Positions 18,434-28,312 of a DNA stretch of 64,000 bases are shown here, in pieces; within the stretch, counting starts at the first letter, position 1; every line of letters begins with the position of its first letter. The notes below the pieces were generated by a model, which saw nothing but the letters and a program-made list of their open reading frames with translations, made no database searches and was not told the origin of the DNA. Both the position numbers and the translations under genes were made by a program. Origin of the DNA: UBA4742 sp963734965 (GTDB lineage Bacteria; Actinomycetota; Acidimicrobiia; Acidimicrobiales; Acidimicrobilacustridaceae); NCBI GenBank assembly GCA_963734965.1, contig CAVTJK010000003.1:1240001-1304000 (forward strand), written 5' to 3'.

Positions 18434-20434
18434 ATGGAAGCCCAATCCCCCCGGCTGCGCCTGAGCATCATCGCCGTCGTGGTGGTCTCGTTGTTCGGGG
18501 CCCTCTTTGCTCGCATGTGGTATCTGCAGGTCATGGTGGCGGGTCGCTACCAGCTGCAGGCCTCGGCCGACCGCGTCCGCACGGTGCAGATCGACGCGCC
18601 CCGCGGCCTCATCTACGACGACAAGGGCCGCGTGCTCGTGCAGAACCGCACCTCGCTGGTCGTGACGATCGATCCTGCCCTGTACGACAAGATGACCCCG
18701 GCGGTGCAGTCCGATCTGCTCCTCCGGGTCGCCACCGAGCTGACCACCTCCGGCGTCCCGACCAAGGTCGACAAGATCAGGGCCACGCTGGCCGACAAGC
18801 AGTACAACCAGCTCCAGCCCATCCCGGTCGCCATCGATGTGCCCAGCGACGTGAACCTCTACTTCGCCGAGCGGGCTGACGAGTACCCGTCGGTGGCGGT
18901 CGAGCGCGAATCGGTGCGCACGTACCCGAATCAGACGTTGGCCGCCAACGTGCTCGGCTACGTCGGGCGGGTCTCCGACATCGAGCTGAAGAGCCAGCAG
19001 GGTGGCTACCCGGCGACCAAGAAGATCGCCAAGCCCTACCAACCCGACAGCGAGATCGGCAAGAGCGGCGTCGAGGAGACCTACGAGGACTACCTCCGGG
19101 GCACGCCGGGCATCCAGAAGATCGAGGTCGACGCCAACAACAACCCGGTGCGGGTGCTGAGCGAGACACCTCCGGTTCCCGGTGACAACATCCAGTTGAG
19201 CATCGACATCGACGCCCAGGCCTCGGCTGAGACGGCGTTGGCCCAACAGCTCGCCCAGCTCCAGGGCAAGCGCGAGACCGGGACCCATCAGGTGATGAAG
19301 GCCCCGGCCGGCTCGGTCGTCGCCCTCAACCCCAACAACGGGGCCGTGGTGGCCATGGCCACCTTCCCCACCTACAACCCGGCCGACTTCGTCAACGGCA
19401 TCTCGACCGACGAATACAACGCGCTGACCCAGAACGGCGATGACAACAACCCCCTCGTCAACCGGGCCACTCAGGGCCAGTACGCCCCGGGCTCGACGTT
19501 CAAGCTGGTCACCGCGACCGCCGCTCTCCAACGGGGGATCATCACGCCGAGCACGCCCTGGAACGACAACGGAACCTACCGGGCGTCGGGCTGCACCGGT
19601 CAGAGCCAGAGCTGCCTGTACTCGAACTCCGGTCACGAGCGGCTGGGCACGATCAGTCTGCCGACCGCGATCACCGAGTCCAGCGACACGTTCTTCTACC
19701 ACCTGGGTGACGTGTTCTGGCACGCCCCGGGCCAGGACGCCGCCCTCCACGACACCGCCGCCCAGTACGGGATAGGGCTGCCGACGGGAATCCCGCTCGG
19801 CGGTGAGTCGCTCGGTTTCGTGCCCAGTCACGCGGCCGTCGACGCCCGGGCCAAGGCCTATCCCAAGGCCAACTTCTCCACGGAGTGGCCGCCCGGCCAG
19901 AGCATCCTCGCCGCGGTGGGCCAGGGGTACACGCTGGTCACGCCGCTGCAACTGGCCAACGCCTACGCCACCTTCGCCAACGGCGGCACGTTGTACCAGC
20001 CTCAGGTCGTGGCCAAGATCCTCAAGCCCAACGGCAATCCTTTGGACCCCAAGAGCGTGCTGTCGGTCCAGCAACCGGTGGTGAAGGGCCACGTCGACCT
20101 GCCGCCGAGCATCCGCAACCCGATGTTGCAGGGCTTCACCGGCGTCGTGAGCAACCCGCACGGCACCGCCTACGCCGCCTTCAAGGGCTTCGACCTGGGG
20201 GCGGTCCCCCTGGCCGGCAAGACCGGGACCGCTGAGGTCACGGGCAAGGCGGACACCTCGCTGTTCGCCTCCTTCGGTCCGGTCGGTGCCCCGCAGTACA
20301 CGATCGTGGCCGTGCTCGAGCAGTCGGGCTTCGGCGCCGACGCCGCGGCGCCCGTCGTGCGCCACGTGTGGGAGACCGTGACCGGCCAGGCCCCGACCCA
20401 GGTCACGCCCCAGCAAACAGGGATCATCGGCTGA
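18434..20434 (+). CDS. mrdA: Penicillin-binding protein 2 (elongasome transpeptidase)
   Basis: 666 residues: N-terminal membrane anchor (LSIIAVVVVSLFGALFARMWY), pedestal domain, then the class B transpeptidase domain with PGSTFKLVTA (SxxK, near residue 354), SSD (about 416) and GKTGTAEV (about 595). Cross-links peptidoglycan together with RodA, whose ATG overlaps this stop by 1 nt (TGATG). 94 bp after mreD show no separate gene. Confidence 0.95.
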   Translation: MEAQSPRLRLSIIAVVVVSLFGALFARMWYLQVMVAGRYQLQASADRVRTVQIDAPRGLIYDDKGRVLVQNRTSLVVTIDPALYDKMTPAVQSDLLLRVATELTTSGVPTKVDKIRATLADKQYNQLQPIPVAIDVPSDVNLYFAERADEYPSVAVERESVRTYPNQTLAANVLGYVGRVSDIELKSQQGGYPATKKIAKPYQPDSEIGKSGVEETYEDYLRGTPGIQKIEVDANNNPVRVLSETPPVPGDNIQLSIDIDAQASAETALAQQLAQLQGKRETGTHQVMKAPAGSVVALNPNNGAVVAMATFPTYNPADFVNGISTDEYNALTQNGDDNNPLVNRATQGQYAPGSTFKLVTATAALQRGIITPSTPWNDNGTYRASGCTGQSQSCLYSNSGHERLGTISLPTAITESSDTFFYHLGDVFWHAPGQDAALHDTAAQYGIGLPTGIPLGGESLGFVPSHAAVDARAKAYPKANFSTEWPPGQSILAAVGQGYTLVTPLQLANAYATFANGGTLYQPQVVAKILKPNGNPLDPKSVLSVQQPVVKGHVDLPPSIRNPMLQGFTGVVSNPHGTAYAAFKGFDLGAVPLAGKTGTAEVTGKADTSLFASFGPVGAPQYTIVAVLEQSGFGADAAAPVVRHVWETVTGQAPTQVTPQQTGIIG

Positions 20435-21603
20435 TGGCCCTCTCCACGCGCTCCGGTCCCGCCAGCTACAGCGGACGCGACCGCAGCCGCCGCGACCTCT
20501 CGGCGCCCTGGCGCCACGTCGACCCGATCCTGTTGGTGTGCACCGTGTTCATCTCGCTGCTCGGGATCATCACGGTCTACAGCGCGACCATCCACGGGAT
20601 CTCCCATGACCCCAACGGTCCGGCCAACCACCAGTTCCTCTACAAGCAGACGCTGTTCGTGCTCGTCGGGTTCGGGGCCATGGTCCTGGTGGCGAGCATC
20701 GACTACCGCAAGTTCCAGGACTGGGTCGTGCCCATCTACGGGGCCATGTTGTTGCTGCTGGCCCTGGTGGTGTCTCCGCTCGGATCCAACGCCAACGGCG
20801 CCCAGTCGTGGTACGAGCTCGCCGGCTTCCAGCTCCAGCCGTCGGAGATCTCCAAGATCGCGCTGATCATCGGGCTGGCCGCGCTCCTCGCGTCGTGGAA
20901 GGGCGAGATCGACCTGCGTCGCCTCGGCATCGCGCTGGTCGTCGCCGGACTCCCGATGGCGCTGATCATGCTGCAGCCCGACCTGGGTACGGCGCTGGTG
21001 TTCATCGCCATCAGCGCCGCCATGCTGTGCGTCGGTGGGGTCCGGGGCCGCTACCTGGCCATCCTGGCGCTGGTGGCGGTCATCGGCGTGGTCGGGATCC
21101 TCAAGTCGAACACGTTGGCGTCGTACCAGAAGGACCGGCTCACGACCTTCGTCGATCCGACCAACAACACCCGCGCCGGGTACAACGTCAACCAGAGCCA
21201 GACGGCCATCGCCAACGGCCAGATCACGGGGGCCGGGCTCTTCCGCGGTCCCCAGACCCGCCTGGGCTACGTGCCCGAGCAGCAGACCGACTTCATCTTC
21301 ACCGCCCTCGGCGAGCAGTTCGGTCTGGTCGGGGGTTCGCTGCTGTTAGGTCTGTTCTCCATCGTCGTGTGGCGGATCTGGAGGACGGCCCGTCTGGCCC
21401 GGGACTGGTTCGGCACCCTGTTGTGCGTCGGGGTCCTGGCCATGCTGGTGTTCCAGATCTTCGAGAGCATGGGCATGACGATGGGCATCATGCCCGTGAC
21501 CGGCATCCCCCTTCCGTTCATGTCCTACGGGGGATCCTCGACGGTGGCCTGCTTCGTGGGCGTCGGCCTGGTCCTCAACGTCCACATGCACCGATTTAGG
21601 TAG
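20434..21603 (+). CDS. rodA: Rod-shape-determining SEDS glycosyltransferase RodA
   Basis: 389 residues with about ten membrane helices and the SEDS hallmarks: SWYELAGFQLQPSEISKIALI, MLQPDLGTALVFIAI and the C-terminal PVTGIPLPFMSYGGSS. Polymerises lipid II in complex with PBP2. The ATG overlaps the mrdA stop; the frame is open upstream but only as a shadow of mrdA. Last gene of the elongasome operon. Confidence 0.95.
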   Translation: MALSTRSGPASYSGRDRSRRDLSAPWRHVDPILLVCTVFISLLGIITVYSATIHGISHDPNGPANHQFLYKQTLFVLVGFGAMVLVASIDYRKFQDWVVPIYGAMLLLLALVVSPLGSNANGAQSWYELAGFQLQPSEISKIALIIGLAALLASWKGEIDLRRLGIALVVAGLPMALIMLQPDLGTALVFIAISAAMLCVGGVRGRYLAILALVAVIGVVGILKSNTLASYQKDRLTTFVDPTNNTRAGYNVNQSQTAIANGQITGAGLFRGPQTRLGYVPEQQTDFIFTALGEQFGLVGGSLLLGLFSIVVWRIWRTARLARDWFGTLLCVGVLAMLVFQIFESMGMTMGIMPVTGIPLPFMSYGGSSTVACFVGVGLVLNVHMHRFR

Positions 21604-21641
21604 CCAAACTGACGATCTTCGGGCTGGCGGGGCCGGTCCGG

Positions 21642-21647
21642 TAGCAT
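21642..21647 (+). promoter_or_regulatory. -10 hexamer for the radical SAM gene, leaderless type
   Basis: TAGCAT lies 8 nt before the ATG at 21656, with no Shine-Dalgarno between. Confidence 0.45.
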
Positions 21648-21655
21648 GCCCCGAA

Positions 21656-23605
21656 ATGAATACGATCTGGCCGCAGCTTGAACCCCTGTTGGCCAAGGTC
21701 CAGAAGCCCGCTCGCTACATCGGTTGCGAAGATGGCGCTCAGCGGCCCGACCACCTCCCCGGTCGGGTGGCATGGCTGCTCATCTACCCGGACACCTACG
21801 AGATCGGCCTGCCCAACCAGGGCCTGCAGATCCTCTATGAGATCCTGAATGAGCGCACCGATGCGCTGGCCGAACGGACCTATGCCCCGTGGGTCGACCT
21901 CGAAGCGCTCCTGCGCGCCCACGATCTGCCCCTCTTCTCGGTCGACTCGCACCGCCCGGCCGGCCACTTCGACCTGCTGGCCTTCAACCTGTCAGCCGAG
22001 CTCGTCTACACCAACCTGCTCAACTGCATCGACCTGGCCGGGGTGCCGGTGCGGGCCGCCGACCGACGCCCCGAGCACCCGCTGGTCGTCGCCGGCGGGC
22101 ACTGCACATACAACCCTGAGCCCCTCGCCGACTTCCTCGACGTGGTCGTGCTGGGTGACGGCGAAGAGGTCGTCGGGGAGATCTCCGAGGTCGTGGCCGA
22201 GTGGAAGGCGTCCGAGCGGACCGAGGGATCGCGCCAGGGTGTGCTGCGCCGACTGGCCTCGGTCCCGGGTGTCTACGTGCCGTCGATGTACGACGTCACC
22301 TACGCGGGCGAGTACCTGGCGGCGGTCACTCCCCGCTACGCGGACGTGCCCGAGCGGGTCGAGAAGCGCACGATCGCCGATCTGGGCGAGTGGCCCTACC
22401 CGAAGAACCAGCTCGTCCCCCTCACCGAGGTCGTGCACGATCGGCTGAACGTCGAGGTCTTCCGCGGCTGCACGCGCGGATGTCGGTTCTGCCAAGCCGG
22501 CATGATCACCCGACCCGTGCGCGAGCGCCCCGCCGACCAGGTGCGCACCATGATCGACGAGGGCCTGCGCCGGACCGGCTACGACGAAGTGGCGCTCACA
22601 TCGCTGTCGACGGCCGACTTCAGTGGCATCGAAAGGGTCGTGCACGACACGGTCACCGACCCGACTCGCACCAACCAGGTCTCGGTCTCCTTGCCGAGCC
22701 TGCGCGTCGACGCCTTCACCGTCGGGGTGGCGGCCGAGCTCCAGCGGGCCCGCCGCACGGGGCTCACCTTCGCGCCCGAGGCAGGCTCGTGGCGGATGCG
22801 CCAGGTGATCAACAAGCTGATCACCGACGACGACCTCTACGGCGCGGTCACCTCGGCCTATTCGCAGGGCTGGCGGCGCATGAAGCTCTACTTCCTCACC
22901 GGGCTGCCCACCGAGACCGACGAGGACACCCTGGCCATCGCCGAGCTGGCTCGGCGCTGCGTCGAGATCGGTTCGCAGCACACCAAGGGCGCGTCGGTGA
23001 CGGTCTCGCTCGGTGGCTTCGTGCCCAAGCCCTTCACCCCGTTCCAGTGGTTCGGGCAGAACACGGTGGTCGAGCTCCAGCGCAAGGTCAACCTGCTGCG
23101 TGACGCGGTGCGCCGCCACCGCGGGGTGCAGATCAAGTGGCACGATCCCAAGGCCACCCTCGTCGAAGGCATCATGAGCCGAGGCGATCGACGCCTGGGC
23201 CCCGTCATCGAGGACGTCTGGCGTCACGGTGGGATCTTCCAGGAGTGGTCCGAGCACTTCGACCACCAGCTGTGGGTCGACGCCATGGATCGCGAAGGCC
23301 TCTCGATCGACTGGTACGCCTACCGGCACCGCACCGAGCACGAGGTGCTGCCGTGGGATCACATCTCGGCCGGCTTGCACAAGGACTTCCTGTGGCAGGA
23401 CTGGCGCGACGCGCTCGACCAGCTCGGTCTCGAGGATTGCCGCTGGACCCCCTGCTATGACTGCGGGGCCTGCACCGGATACGGGATCGAACATGTGGTG
23501 GCCTCGGCCACGCCTCCCGCCGGCGGCAGCCAGGGCACCGGGCAGAACCTGGTCGGTGTCGGCCGGGGCGGCGCCGTGCCCGTGCAACTCGGGGTGCGAT
23601 CCTGA
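21656..23605 (+). CDS. B12-binding-type radical SAM protein of the TIGR03960 kind
   Basis: 649 residues. N-terminal cobalamin-binding-like Rossmann part (residues 30-190), then the radical SAM core with the cluster motif CTRGCRFCQAG near residue 275-285 and FAPEAGSWRMRQVINK further on. A cysteine-rich end (CYDCGACTGYGIE) may bind another metal. In actinobacteria this protein is regularly followed by the TIGR03936-type protein and rng, as here; its reaction is not known to me, and RNA or ribosome modification is only a guess from context. Confidence 0.9.
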   Translation: MNTIWPQLEPLLAKVQKPARYIGCEDGAQRPDHLPGRVAWLLIYPDTYEIGLPNQGLQILYEILNERTDALAERTYAPWVDLEALLRAHDLPLFSVDSHRPAGHFDLLAFNLSAELVYTNLLNCIDLAGVPVRAADRRPEHPLVVAGGHCTYNPEPLADFLDVVVLGDGEEVVGEISEVVAEWKASERTEGSRQGVLRRLASVPGVYVPSMYDVTYAGEYLAAVTPRYADVPERVEKRTIADLGEWPYPKNQLVPLTEVVHDRLNVEVFRGCTRGCRFCQAGMITRPVRERPADQVRTMIDEGLRRTGYDEVALTSLSTADFSGIERVVHDTVTDPTRTNQVSVSLPSLRVDAFTVGVAAELQRARRTGLTFAPEAGSWRMRQVINKLITDDDLYGAVTSAYSQGWRRMKLYFLTGLPTETDEDTLAIAELARRCVEIGSQHTKGASVTVSLGGFVPKPFTPFQWFGQNTVVELQRKVNLLRDAVRRHRGVQIKWHDPKATLVEGIMSRGDRRLGPVIEDVWRHGGIFQEWSEHFDHQLWVDAMDREGLSIDWYAYRHRTEHEVLPWDHISAGLHKDFLWQDWRDALDQLGLEDCRWTPCYDCGACTGYGIEHVVASATPPAGGSQGTGQNLVGVGRGGAVPVQLGVRS

Positions 23606-24354
23606 TGCGCGTCCGCTTCCGGTTCTCGAAGCAGGGCAAGGTCCGCTTCACGAGCCACCGCGACGTGGCCCGGGCGTGGGAGCGGGCGCTGCGCCGGGCG
23701 CAACTGCCGGTGGCGCTGACCGAGGGCTTCTCGCCGCGGGCCAAGGTGCACTTCGGGCTGGCCCTGCCCACGGCCCACGAGTCACTGGGCGAGTACCTCG
23801 ACGTCGACTTCCGCGACGACCTGGAAGCCGACGTCGACGCCCTGCCTGCGATCCTGACCCCCGTCCTGCCCGAGGGGATCACGGTCGACACCGCCGCCGA
23901 GATCCCCACCAACCAGACGTCCCTGCAGCAAGCGGTGACCAGCTGCAGCTGGACCATCCAGGCCGTCGGCATCGATCGGGACGAGGCCGAAGCGGCCACG
24001 GCCCGGCTGATGGCGGCCGAGACCCTGCCGGTCACCAGGCAACGCAAGGGCAAGGACGTCACCGACGACATCCGCCCGTACATCCTCCAACTGGCCGTCA
24101 TCGGCCTGCTCCCCGACGTGCGCTCGCCGTCGGGGGAGCGCACCATCGCCCCGAGCGGGGTCGAGCTCGCCGCCGAGCTCGGCACCCAGCCCCGGGGACT
24201 CCGTCCCGCCGAGCTGCTCGAGGCGCTGGGGCCTCAGATCAGCGAGGGACGGGTATGCAGGAACCAGCAATGGATCACGCTCGACGGCGCCCGGCACGAA
24301 CCTCTGCCGGCCGGCGCGACGTCGGCGACGCACGCGACGGCGCGTGCGTCATGA
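23605..24354 (+). CDS. TIGR03936-type (DUF2344) protein
   Basis: 249 residues; N-terminus MRVRFRFSKQGKVRFTSHRD and the segment FSPRAKVHFGLALPTAHESLGEYLD are diagnostic of the family that partners the TIGR03960 radical SAM protein (the two are fused in some bacteria). The ATG overlaps the preceding stop (TGATG), so the two are translationally coupled. Function unknown; related in fold to substrate-presenting domains of radical SAM systems by inference. Confidence 0.88.
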   Translation: MRVRFRFSKQGKVRFTSHRDVARAWERALRRAQLPVALTEGFSPRAKVHFGLALPTAHESLGEYLDVDFRDDLEADVDALPAILTPVLPEGITVDTAAEIPTNQTSLQQAVTSCSWTIQAVGIDRDEAEAATARLMAAETLPVTRQRKGKDVTDDIRPYILQLAVIGLLPDVRSPSGERTIAPSGVELAAELGTQPRGLRPAELLEALGPQISEGRVCRNQQWITLDGARHEPLPAGATSATHATARAS

Positions 24355-24369
24355 GAAGGGACCCTCCCC

Positions 24370-26316
24370 ATGACCGAATCGGCATCCGAACCCACCGCTC
24401 CAGCCCCCGCCAGTGCCTCGGCCGACCGCTCGTCGGCGCCCGCCTCGGGCGCTGCCTCTGCGCCGGCTGATCCCAAGGCTTCGACCGGCGCCGCCACCAG
24501 CGCGTCGACGGCGTCGACGGCGTCGACCCCCGACGGGTCGAGCGGGACCGGCCCGAGCAAGGCCCGCCGTCGCGGGTCGAGAGGGGGTCGCAACCGCAGT
24601 CGGTCGGGCGCGGCCCGCTCGGCCGACGCGTCCGCCTCCTCGGGCCAGGTCGCCGCGGGCGGCGGAGCGGCGTCGGCCGGCGACGCCAAGTCTGGCGGCT
24701 CGCCTGGCGCGGCCAAGGCCGGCGGGACCCGCAAGCGCCCGGCCGGTGACCGCAACCCCGAAGAGCTGCCCGAGCGGTCGATCGAGGGCAAGCCGCGCAC
24801 CATCGAGGCGGCCGAGAAGGCACTGGTGCGGCGGCCCAAGATCGGTGACAGCCGTCCGGCGCCCGCCGTTGAGTCGGCGGCGCCGCCCAAGGCTCCGGCC
24901 AAGCGGCGCCGAGGCGGGCGCGGCCGAAGCGGCGGCTCCAAGGCGACCACGAATGCCGCGCCGGTCGAGGCCATCGTGGCCGAGGCCTACGAGCTCGACG
25001 AGGAGGCGGCCAAGGGCCGTCGAGGCCGCGAGCGCAACGGCCGCCCGGTCGGTCGCTACCTGATGACGGTCTCGGTGCAACCGACGGCCACCCAGATCGC
25101 CGTGCTCGAGGGTCGCAGCCTCATCGAGCACTACGTGTCGCGCCCGGCCGACGACGTGACCCAGATCCACGGCAACATCTACCTCGGCAAGGTCCAGAAC
25201 GTGCTGCCGGGGATGGAGGCGGCCTTCGTCGACATCGGCACCCCCAAGAACGCCGTGCTCTACCGGGGCGATGTCCAGTACGAGGCCGAGGACATCGAGG
25301 AGAAGGGCTCGAACCCCCGCATCGAGCAGCTCCTCAAGGCCAAGCAGACGATCATCTGCCAGGTCACCAAGAACCCCATCGCCCACAAGGGCGCCCGACT
25401 CACCCAAGAGGTCTCGATCCCGGGTCGCTTCGTCGTGCTCATCCCCAACAGCACGACCTACGGGATCTCCAAACGGCTGGCCGACGACGAGCGCAAGCGG
25501 CTGCGGTCGATCCTCGATCGGGTGCGGCCCAAGGGCCACGGGATCATCGTCCGCACCGCGGCCGAGGGCGTCAGCGCCGACGAGATCGAGCGTGACGTAG
25601 CCCGGCTGCAACAGCAGTGGACCCAGATCGAGGACCTGGCCAAGAAGGCCACCGCCCCGGCTCTGCTCTATCGCGAGCCCGACATGGCCGTGCGGGTCAT
25701 CCGCGAGGAGTTCAACCAGGACTACCGCGGGGTCATCATCGACGATCGGGCCCTGTTCGAAGAGGTCCGCGACTACGTGGCCGGCATCTCGCCGACCCTG
25801 GCTGACCGCGTCGAGTTCTACGATCCCGACGTCGAGCCGCTCCCGCTCTACGAACGTCACCACGTGCACGAGCAGCTGCACAAGGCGCTCGATCGCAAGG
25901 TGTGGCTGCCCTCGGGCGGATCGCTCATCATCGAGCACACCGAGGCCCTCACCGTGATCGACGTCAACACCGGCAAGAACGTGGGCACGTCCAGCCTCGA
26001 GGAGACGGTGTTCCGCAACAACCTCGAGGCGGCAGTCGAGGTGGCCAAGCAGCTGCGCCTCCGCGACATCGGGGGCATCGTCGTCATCGACTTCATCGAC
26101 ATGGAGATCCGCGACAACCGCGAGCAGGTCATCGGTACGTTCCGCGATGCCCTCGCCCGGGACAAGACCCGTACCCAGGTCTTCGACATCTCCGAGCTCG
26201 GCCTGGTCGAGATGACCCGCAAGCGGATCGGCGAAGGCCTGCTCGAGTCGTTCTCGACGCTGTGCCCCGAATGTGAGGGCCGTGGCCTCCTGCTCGATCG
26301 AGACCTGCTCATCTGA
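24370..26316 (+). CDS. rng: Ribonuclease E/G family endoribonuclease
   Basis: 648 residues. The first 230 are low-complexity, rich in A, S, G, K and R (RRRGSRGGRNRSR, KRRRGGRGRSGG), likely disordered and RNA-binding. The catalytic part begins near RYLMTVSVQPTATQIAVLEG, with an S1 domain (YLGKVQNVLPGMEAAFVDIG), the DNase-I-like part bearing LTVIDVNTGKN and IVVIDFIDMEIRDNR (Mg-binding Asp residues) and the zinc-link CPECEGRG at the end. Starts mRNA decay and processes rRNA. AAGGGA precedes the ATG. Placed before rplU/rpmA, a common arrangement. Confidence 0.95.
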   Translation: MTESASEPTAPAPASASADRSSAPASGAASAPADPKASTGAATSASTASTASTPDGSSGTGPSKARRRGSRGGRNRSRSGAARSADASASSGQVAAGGGAASAGDAKSGGSPGAAKAGGTRKRPAGDRNPEELPERSIEGKPRTIEAAEKALVRRPKIGDSRPAPAVESAAPPKAPAKRRRGGRGRSGGSKATTNAAPVEAIVAEAYELDEEAAKGRRGRERNGRPVGRYLMTVSVQPTATQIAVLEGRSLIEHYVSRPADDVTQIHGNIYLGKVQNVLPGMEAAFVDIGTPKNAVLYRGDVQYEAEDIEEKGSNPRIEQLLKAKQTIICQVTKNPIAHKGARLTQEVSIPGRFVVLIPNSTTYGISKRLADDERKRLRSILDRVRPKGHGIIVRTAAEGVSADEIERDVARLQQQWTQIEDLAKKATAPALLYREPDMAVRVIREEFNQDYRGVIIDDRALFEEVRDYVAGISPTLADRVEFYDPDVEPLPLYERHHVHEQLHKALDRKVWLPSGGSLIIEHTEALTVIDVNTGKNVGTSSLEETVFRNNLEAAVEVAKQLRLRDIGGIVVIDFIDMEIRDNREQVIGTFRDALARDKTRTQVFDISELGLVEMTRKRIGEGLLESFSTLCPECEGRGLLLDRDLLI

Positions 26317-26410
26317 GGCTCCGACCCGGCCACCACCCCGTTCTGGTGCCGCGGGACGTCCTCAGGAGGTGCGCGCGACGGCACTGGAACCGTTGGGCGG
26401 GCGGGGTGAG

Positions 26411-26440
26411 TTGGTTCGGGCCGGCCCGGTCCAGTAGCGT
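26411..26440 (+). promoter_or_regulatory. Promoter of rplU-rpmA
   Basis: TTGGTT (26411-26416), 18-bp spacer, TAGCGT (26435-26440), then 9 nt to the rplU ATG without a Shine-Dalgarno: a leaderless type. The 133-bp gap after rng holds nothing else evident. Confidence 0.5.
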
Positions 26441-26449
26441 GGTCCCCCT

Positions 26450-26842
26450 ATGTACGCCGTGATCCAGACAGGTGGAAAGCAGTACCGAGTCACCGAAGGG
26501 CAGCGTCTCGATGTCGAGAAGCTGACCGGTGACGAGGTCGAACTGAGGCCGGTGCTCGTCGTCGACGGCGCCACCGTGCTGGCCACCCCCGACGAGCTGG
26601 CCGCGGCCACCGTCGGCGCCCGGGTCGTGGGCGAGGCCACCGGGCCCAAGATCAACGGCTTCACCTACAAGAACAAGAGCAACCAGCGCAAGCGGTGGGG
26701 TCACCGTCAGCACTACGCCACCATCGAGATCACCAGCATCTCGACCGGCGCCAAGGGCCGGGCCCAGGCCAAGACATCGGCTGAGCCCAAGGCCAAGACC
26801 GAGACCGAGACGCCGGCTTCGGCGGACGAGAAGGACGACTAG
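26450..26842 (+). CDS. rplU: 50S ribosomal protein L21
   Basis: 130 residues. MYAVIQTGGKQYRVTEGQ start and the GHRQHYATIEITSI end of the core are typical. A hydrophilic tail of about 28 residues (KGRAQAKTSAEPKAKTETETP) extends beyond the usual 102-residue length; such lysine/alanine tails are frequent in high-GC actinobacteria. rpmA follows after 2 nt. Confidence 0.96.
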   Translation: MYAVIQTGGKQYRVTEGQRLDVEKLTGDEVELRPVLVVDGATVLATPDELAAATVGARVVGEATGPKINGFTYKNKSNQRKRWGHRQHYATIEITSISTGAKGRAQAKTSAEPKAKTETETPASADEKDD

Positions 26843-26844
26843 CC

Positions 26845-27096
26845 ATGTCCAAGACCAAGGGCGGGGGCTCGACCCGCAACGGGCGTGACTCTCGCAGCCA
26901 GCGCCTCGGCGTCAAGACCTACGACGGCCACCAGGTCAGCGCCGGCACGATCATCGTGCGCCAGCGCGGCACCCGCATCCACCCCGGCGAGAACGTCGGC
27001 AAAGGCGGCGACGACACGCTGTTCGCCCTCACCGAGGGCAAGGTCAAGTTCGGCCAGCGCCACGGGCGCAAGCTCGTCGACGTCCTTCCCGACTGA
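26845..27096 (+). CDS. rpmA: 50S ribosomal protein L27
   Basis: 83 residues, full length. KGGGSTRNGRDSRSQRLGVK and IIVRQRGTRIHPGENVG are the conserved blocks; the N-terminal segment reaches the peptidyl-transferase centre. Co-transcribed with rplU. Confidence 0.97.
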   Translation: MSKTKGGGSTRNGRDSRSQRLGVKTYDGHQVSAGTIIVRQRGTRIHPGENVGKGGDDTLFALTEGKVKFGQRHGRKLVDVLPD

Positions 27097-27109
27097 CCGT
27101 CGTCTCCGG

Positions 27110-27129
27110 CTGACCGAACCTTCGGTCAG
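27110..27129. terminator. Bidirectional hairpin between rpmA and the convergent HD gene
   Basis: CTGACCGAA (27110-27118) and TTCGGTCAG (27121-27129) form a perfect 9-bp palindrome with a 2-nt centre. It lies 14 nt after rpmA and overlaps the stop of the convergent gene; no U run, as often in high-GC genomes. Confidence 0.55.
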
Positions 27130-28277
27130 GACCCCAGGTCGACCCCGTGGGGGAGTTCGTCGAGGGGCCAGTCGAGCAGCTCGACCGCGGCTCGACACGC
27201 GAAGCGATCGGTCATGCCGGCCACATGGGCGACGGAGGCAGCGATCGGATCCTCGGTTTCGTCGCGGACCGAGTCGGGAAGCGCGGCGGGATGCTCGGCC
27301 AGGTGCTCGACCAGGGCTCGCAGCAGTCGGATCACGGCCGCCGCCTGACGGACCGAGTCGTCCCGTAGGTAGATGCGCTCGTAGTCGAAGGCCCGGAACG
27401 CGGCCAGCGCCTCGGCCGCCTCGCTGACCATGGCCACCTGGCCTGACCGGGTCGTGGCGTCGATGACGGCGGTGATGAACGCATCGATCTGGCGGCTCCG
27501 GGTCGTGCCGCACCGAGACCCCACGATCTCGGGCAGGTCGGCGGGGGTGACGACGCCGGCAGACACCGCGTCCTCGAAGTCGTGGCACACATAGGCGATG
27601 CGGTCGGCCCAGGCCACGACCTCACCCTCCGCCGTCGACGGGGCCGGCCGCGACCACGAGTGGTTGCGGATGCCGTCGAGGGTCTCGGCGCACAGGTTGA
27701 GGGGAGCCAGGACGACATCGGCGCCCCATGGAGCGTGATCGAACCCGCCGGCGAGATAGGGCCCGAAGGCCTCTTCGCTGGCGTGCCCGCCCGGCCCGTG
27801 ACCGCAGTCGTGGCCCAGGGCGATGGCCTCGGTGAGGGGGACGTTGAGGTTGAGGGCGGCGGCCAGCGACCGAGCCACCTGCGCCACCTCGAGGGCATGG
27901 GTCAGTCGGGTGCGCTGGTGATCGGCGGGGAACACGAACACCTGGGTCTTGCCGGCCAGGCGCCGGAAGGCGGTGGCGTGCAGGATCCGGTCGCGGTCTC
28001 GCTCGAAGCAGGTGCGCAAGGGGTCCGGAGGCTCGTATCGGGCCCGGCGGCCCCCGCCGTCGGCGCGCGTGGCCCCGATGGCGAGCCGGGCCGCCTCGGC
28101 CGCCTCACGCCCCACCCGATCGAGCGGAGCCCGAGTCCGCACCGGCGCCGGCGACGGGTGTGCGGTCGACACGCCGGCGATCGACGGGTGGGCGGCCATG
28201 GTGTCGCCCCAACGTCGGACCCGACCCCGTCGGGGTGGATCGTCGGCCGAGGTGGGGGAGAGGGAGCGGATCGACAC
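27126..28277 (-). CDS. dgt: dGTPase-like HD-domain triphosphohydrolase
   Basis: 383 residues from GTG 28277. FERDRDRILHATAFRRLAG and KTQVF, then QRTRLTHALEVAQVARSLA and HDCGHGPGGHASEEAF give the metal-binding H...HD...D arrangement of deoxyguanosinetriphosphate triphosphohydrolases. Hydrolyses dNTPs to nucleoside and triphosphate. Start: AATCTA at 28285-28290 reads TAGATT on the minus strand 7 nt before GTG 28277, and GGGAGG overlaps that gap; ATG 28199 (MAAHPSIAG) is the alternative. Convergent with rpmA. Confidence 0.85.
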   Translation of the reverse strand: MSIRSLSPTSADDPPRRGRVRRWGDTMAAHPSIAGVSTAHPSPAPVRTRAPLDRVGREAAEAARLAIGATRADGGGRRARYEPPDPLRTCFERDRDRILHATAFRRLAGKTQVFVFPADHQRTRLTHALEVAQVARSLAAALNLNVPLTEAIALGHDCGHGPGGHASEEAFGPYLAGGFDHAPWGADVVLAPLNLCAETLDGIRNHSWSRPAPSTAEGEVVAWADRIAYVCHDFEDAVSAGVVTPADLPEIVGSRCGTTRSRQIDAFITAVIDATTRSGQVAMVSEAAEALAAFRAFDYERIYLRDDSVRQAAAVIRLLRALVEHLAEHPAALPDSVRDETEDPIAASVAHVAGMTDRFACRAAVELLDWPLDELPHGVDLGS

Positions 28278-28312
28278 GCCTCCCAATCTACGAAGGGGGT
28301 GTGACAACTTGA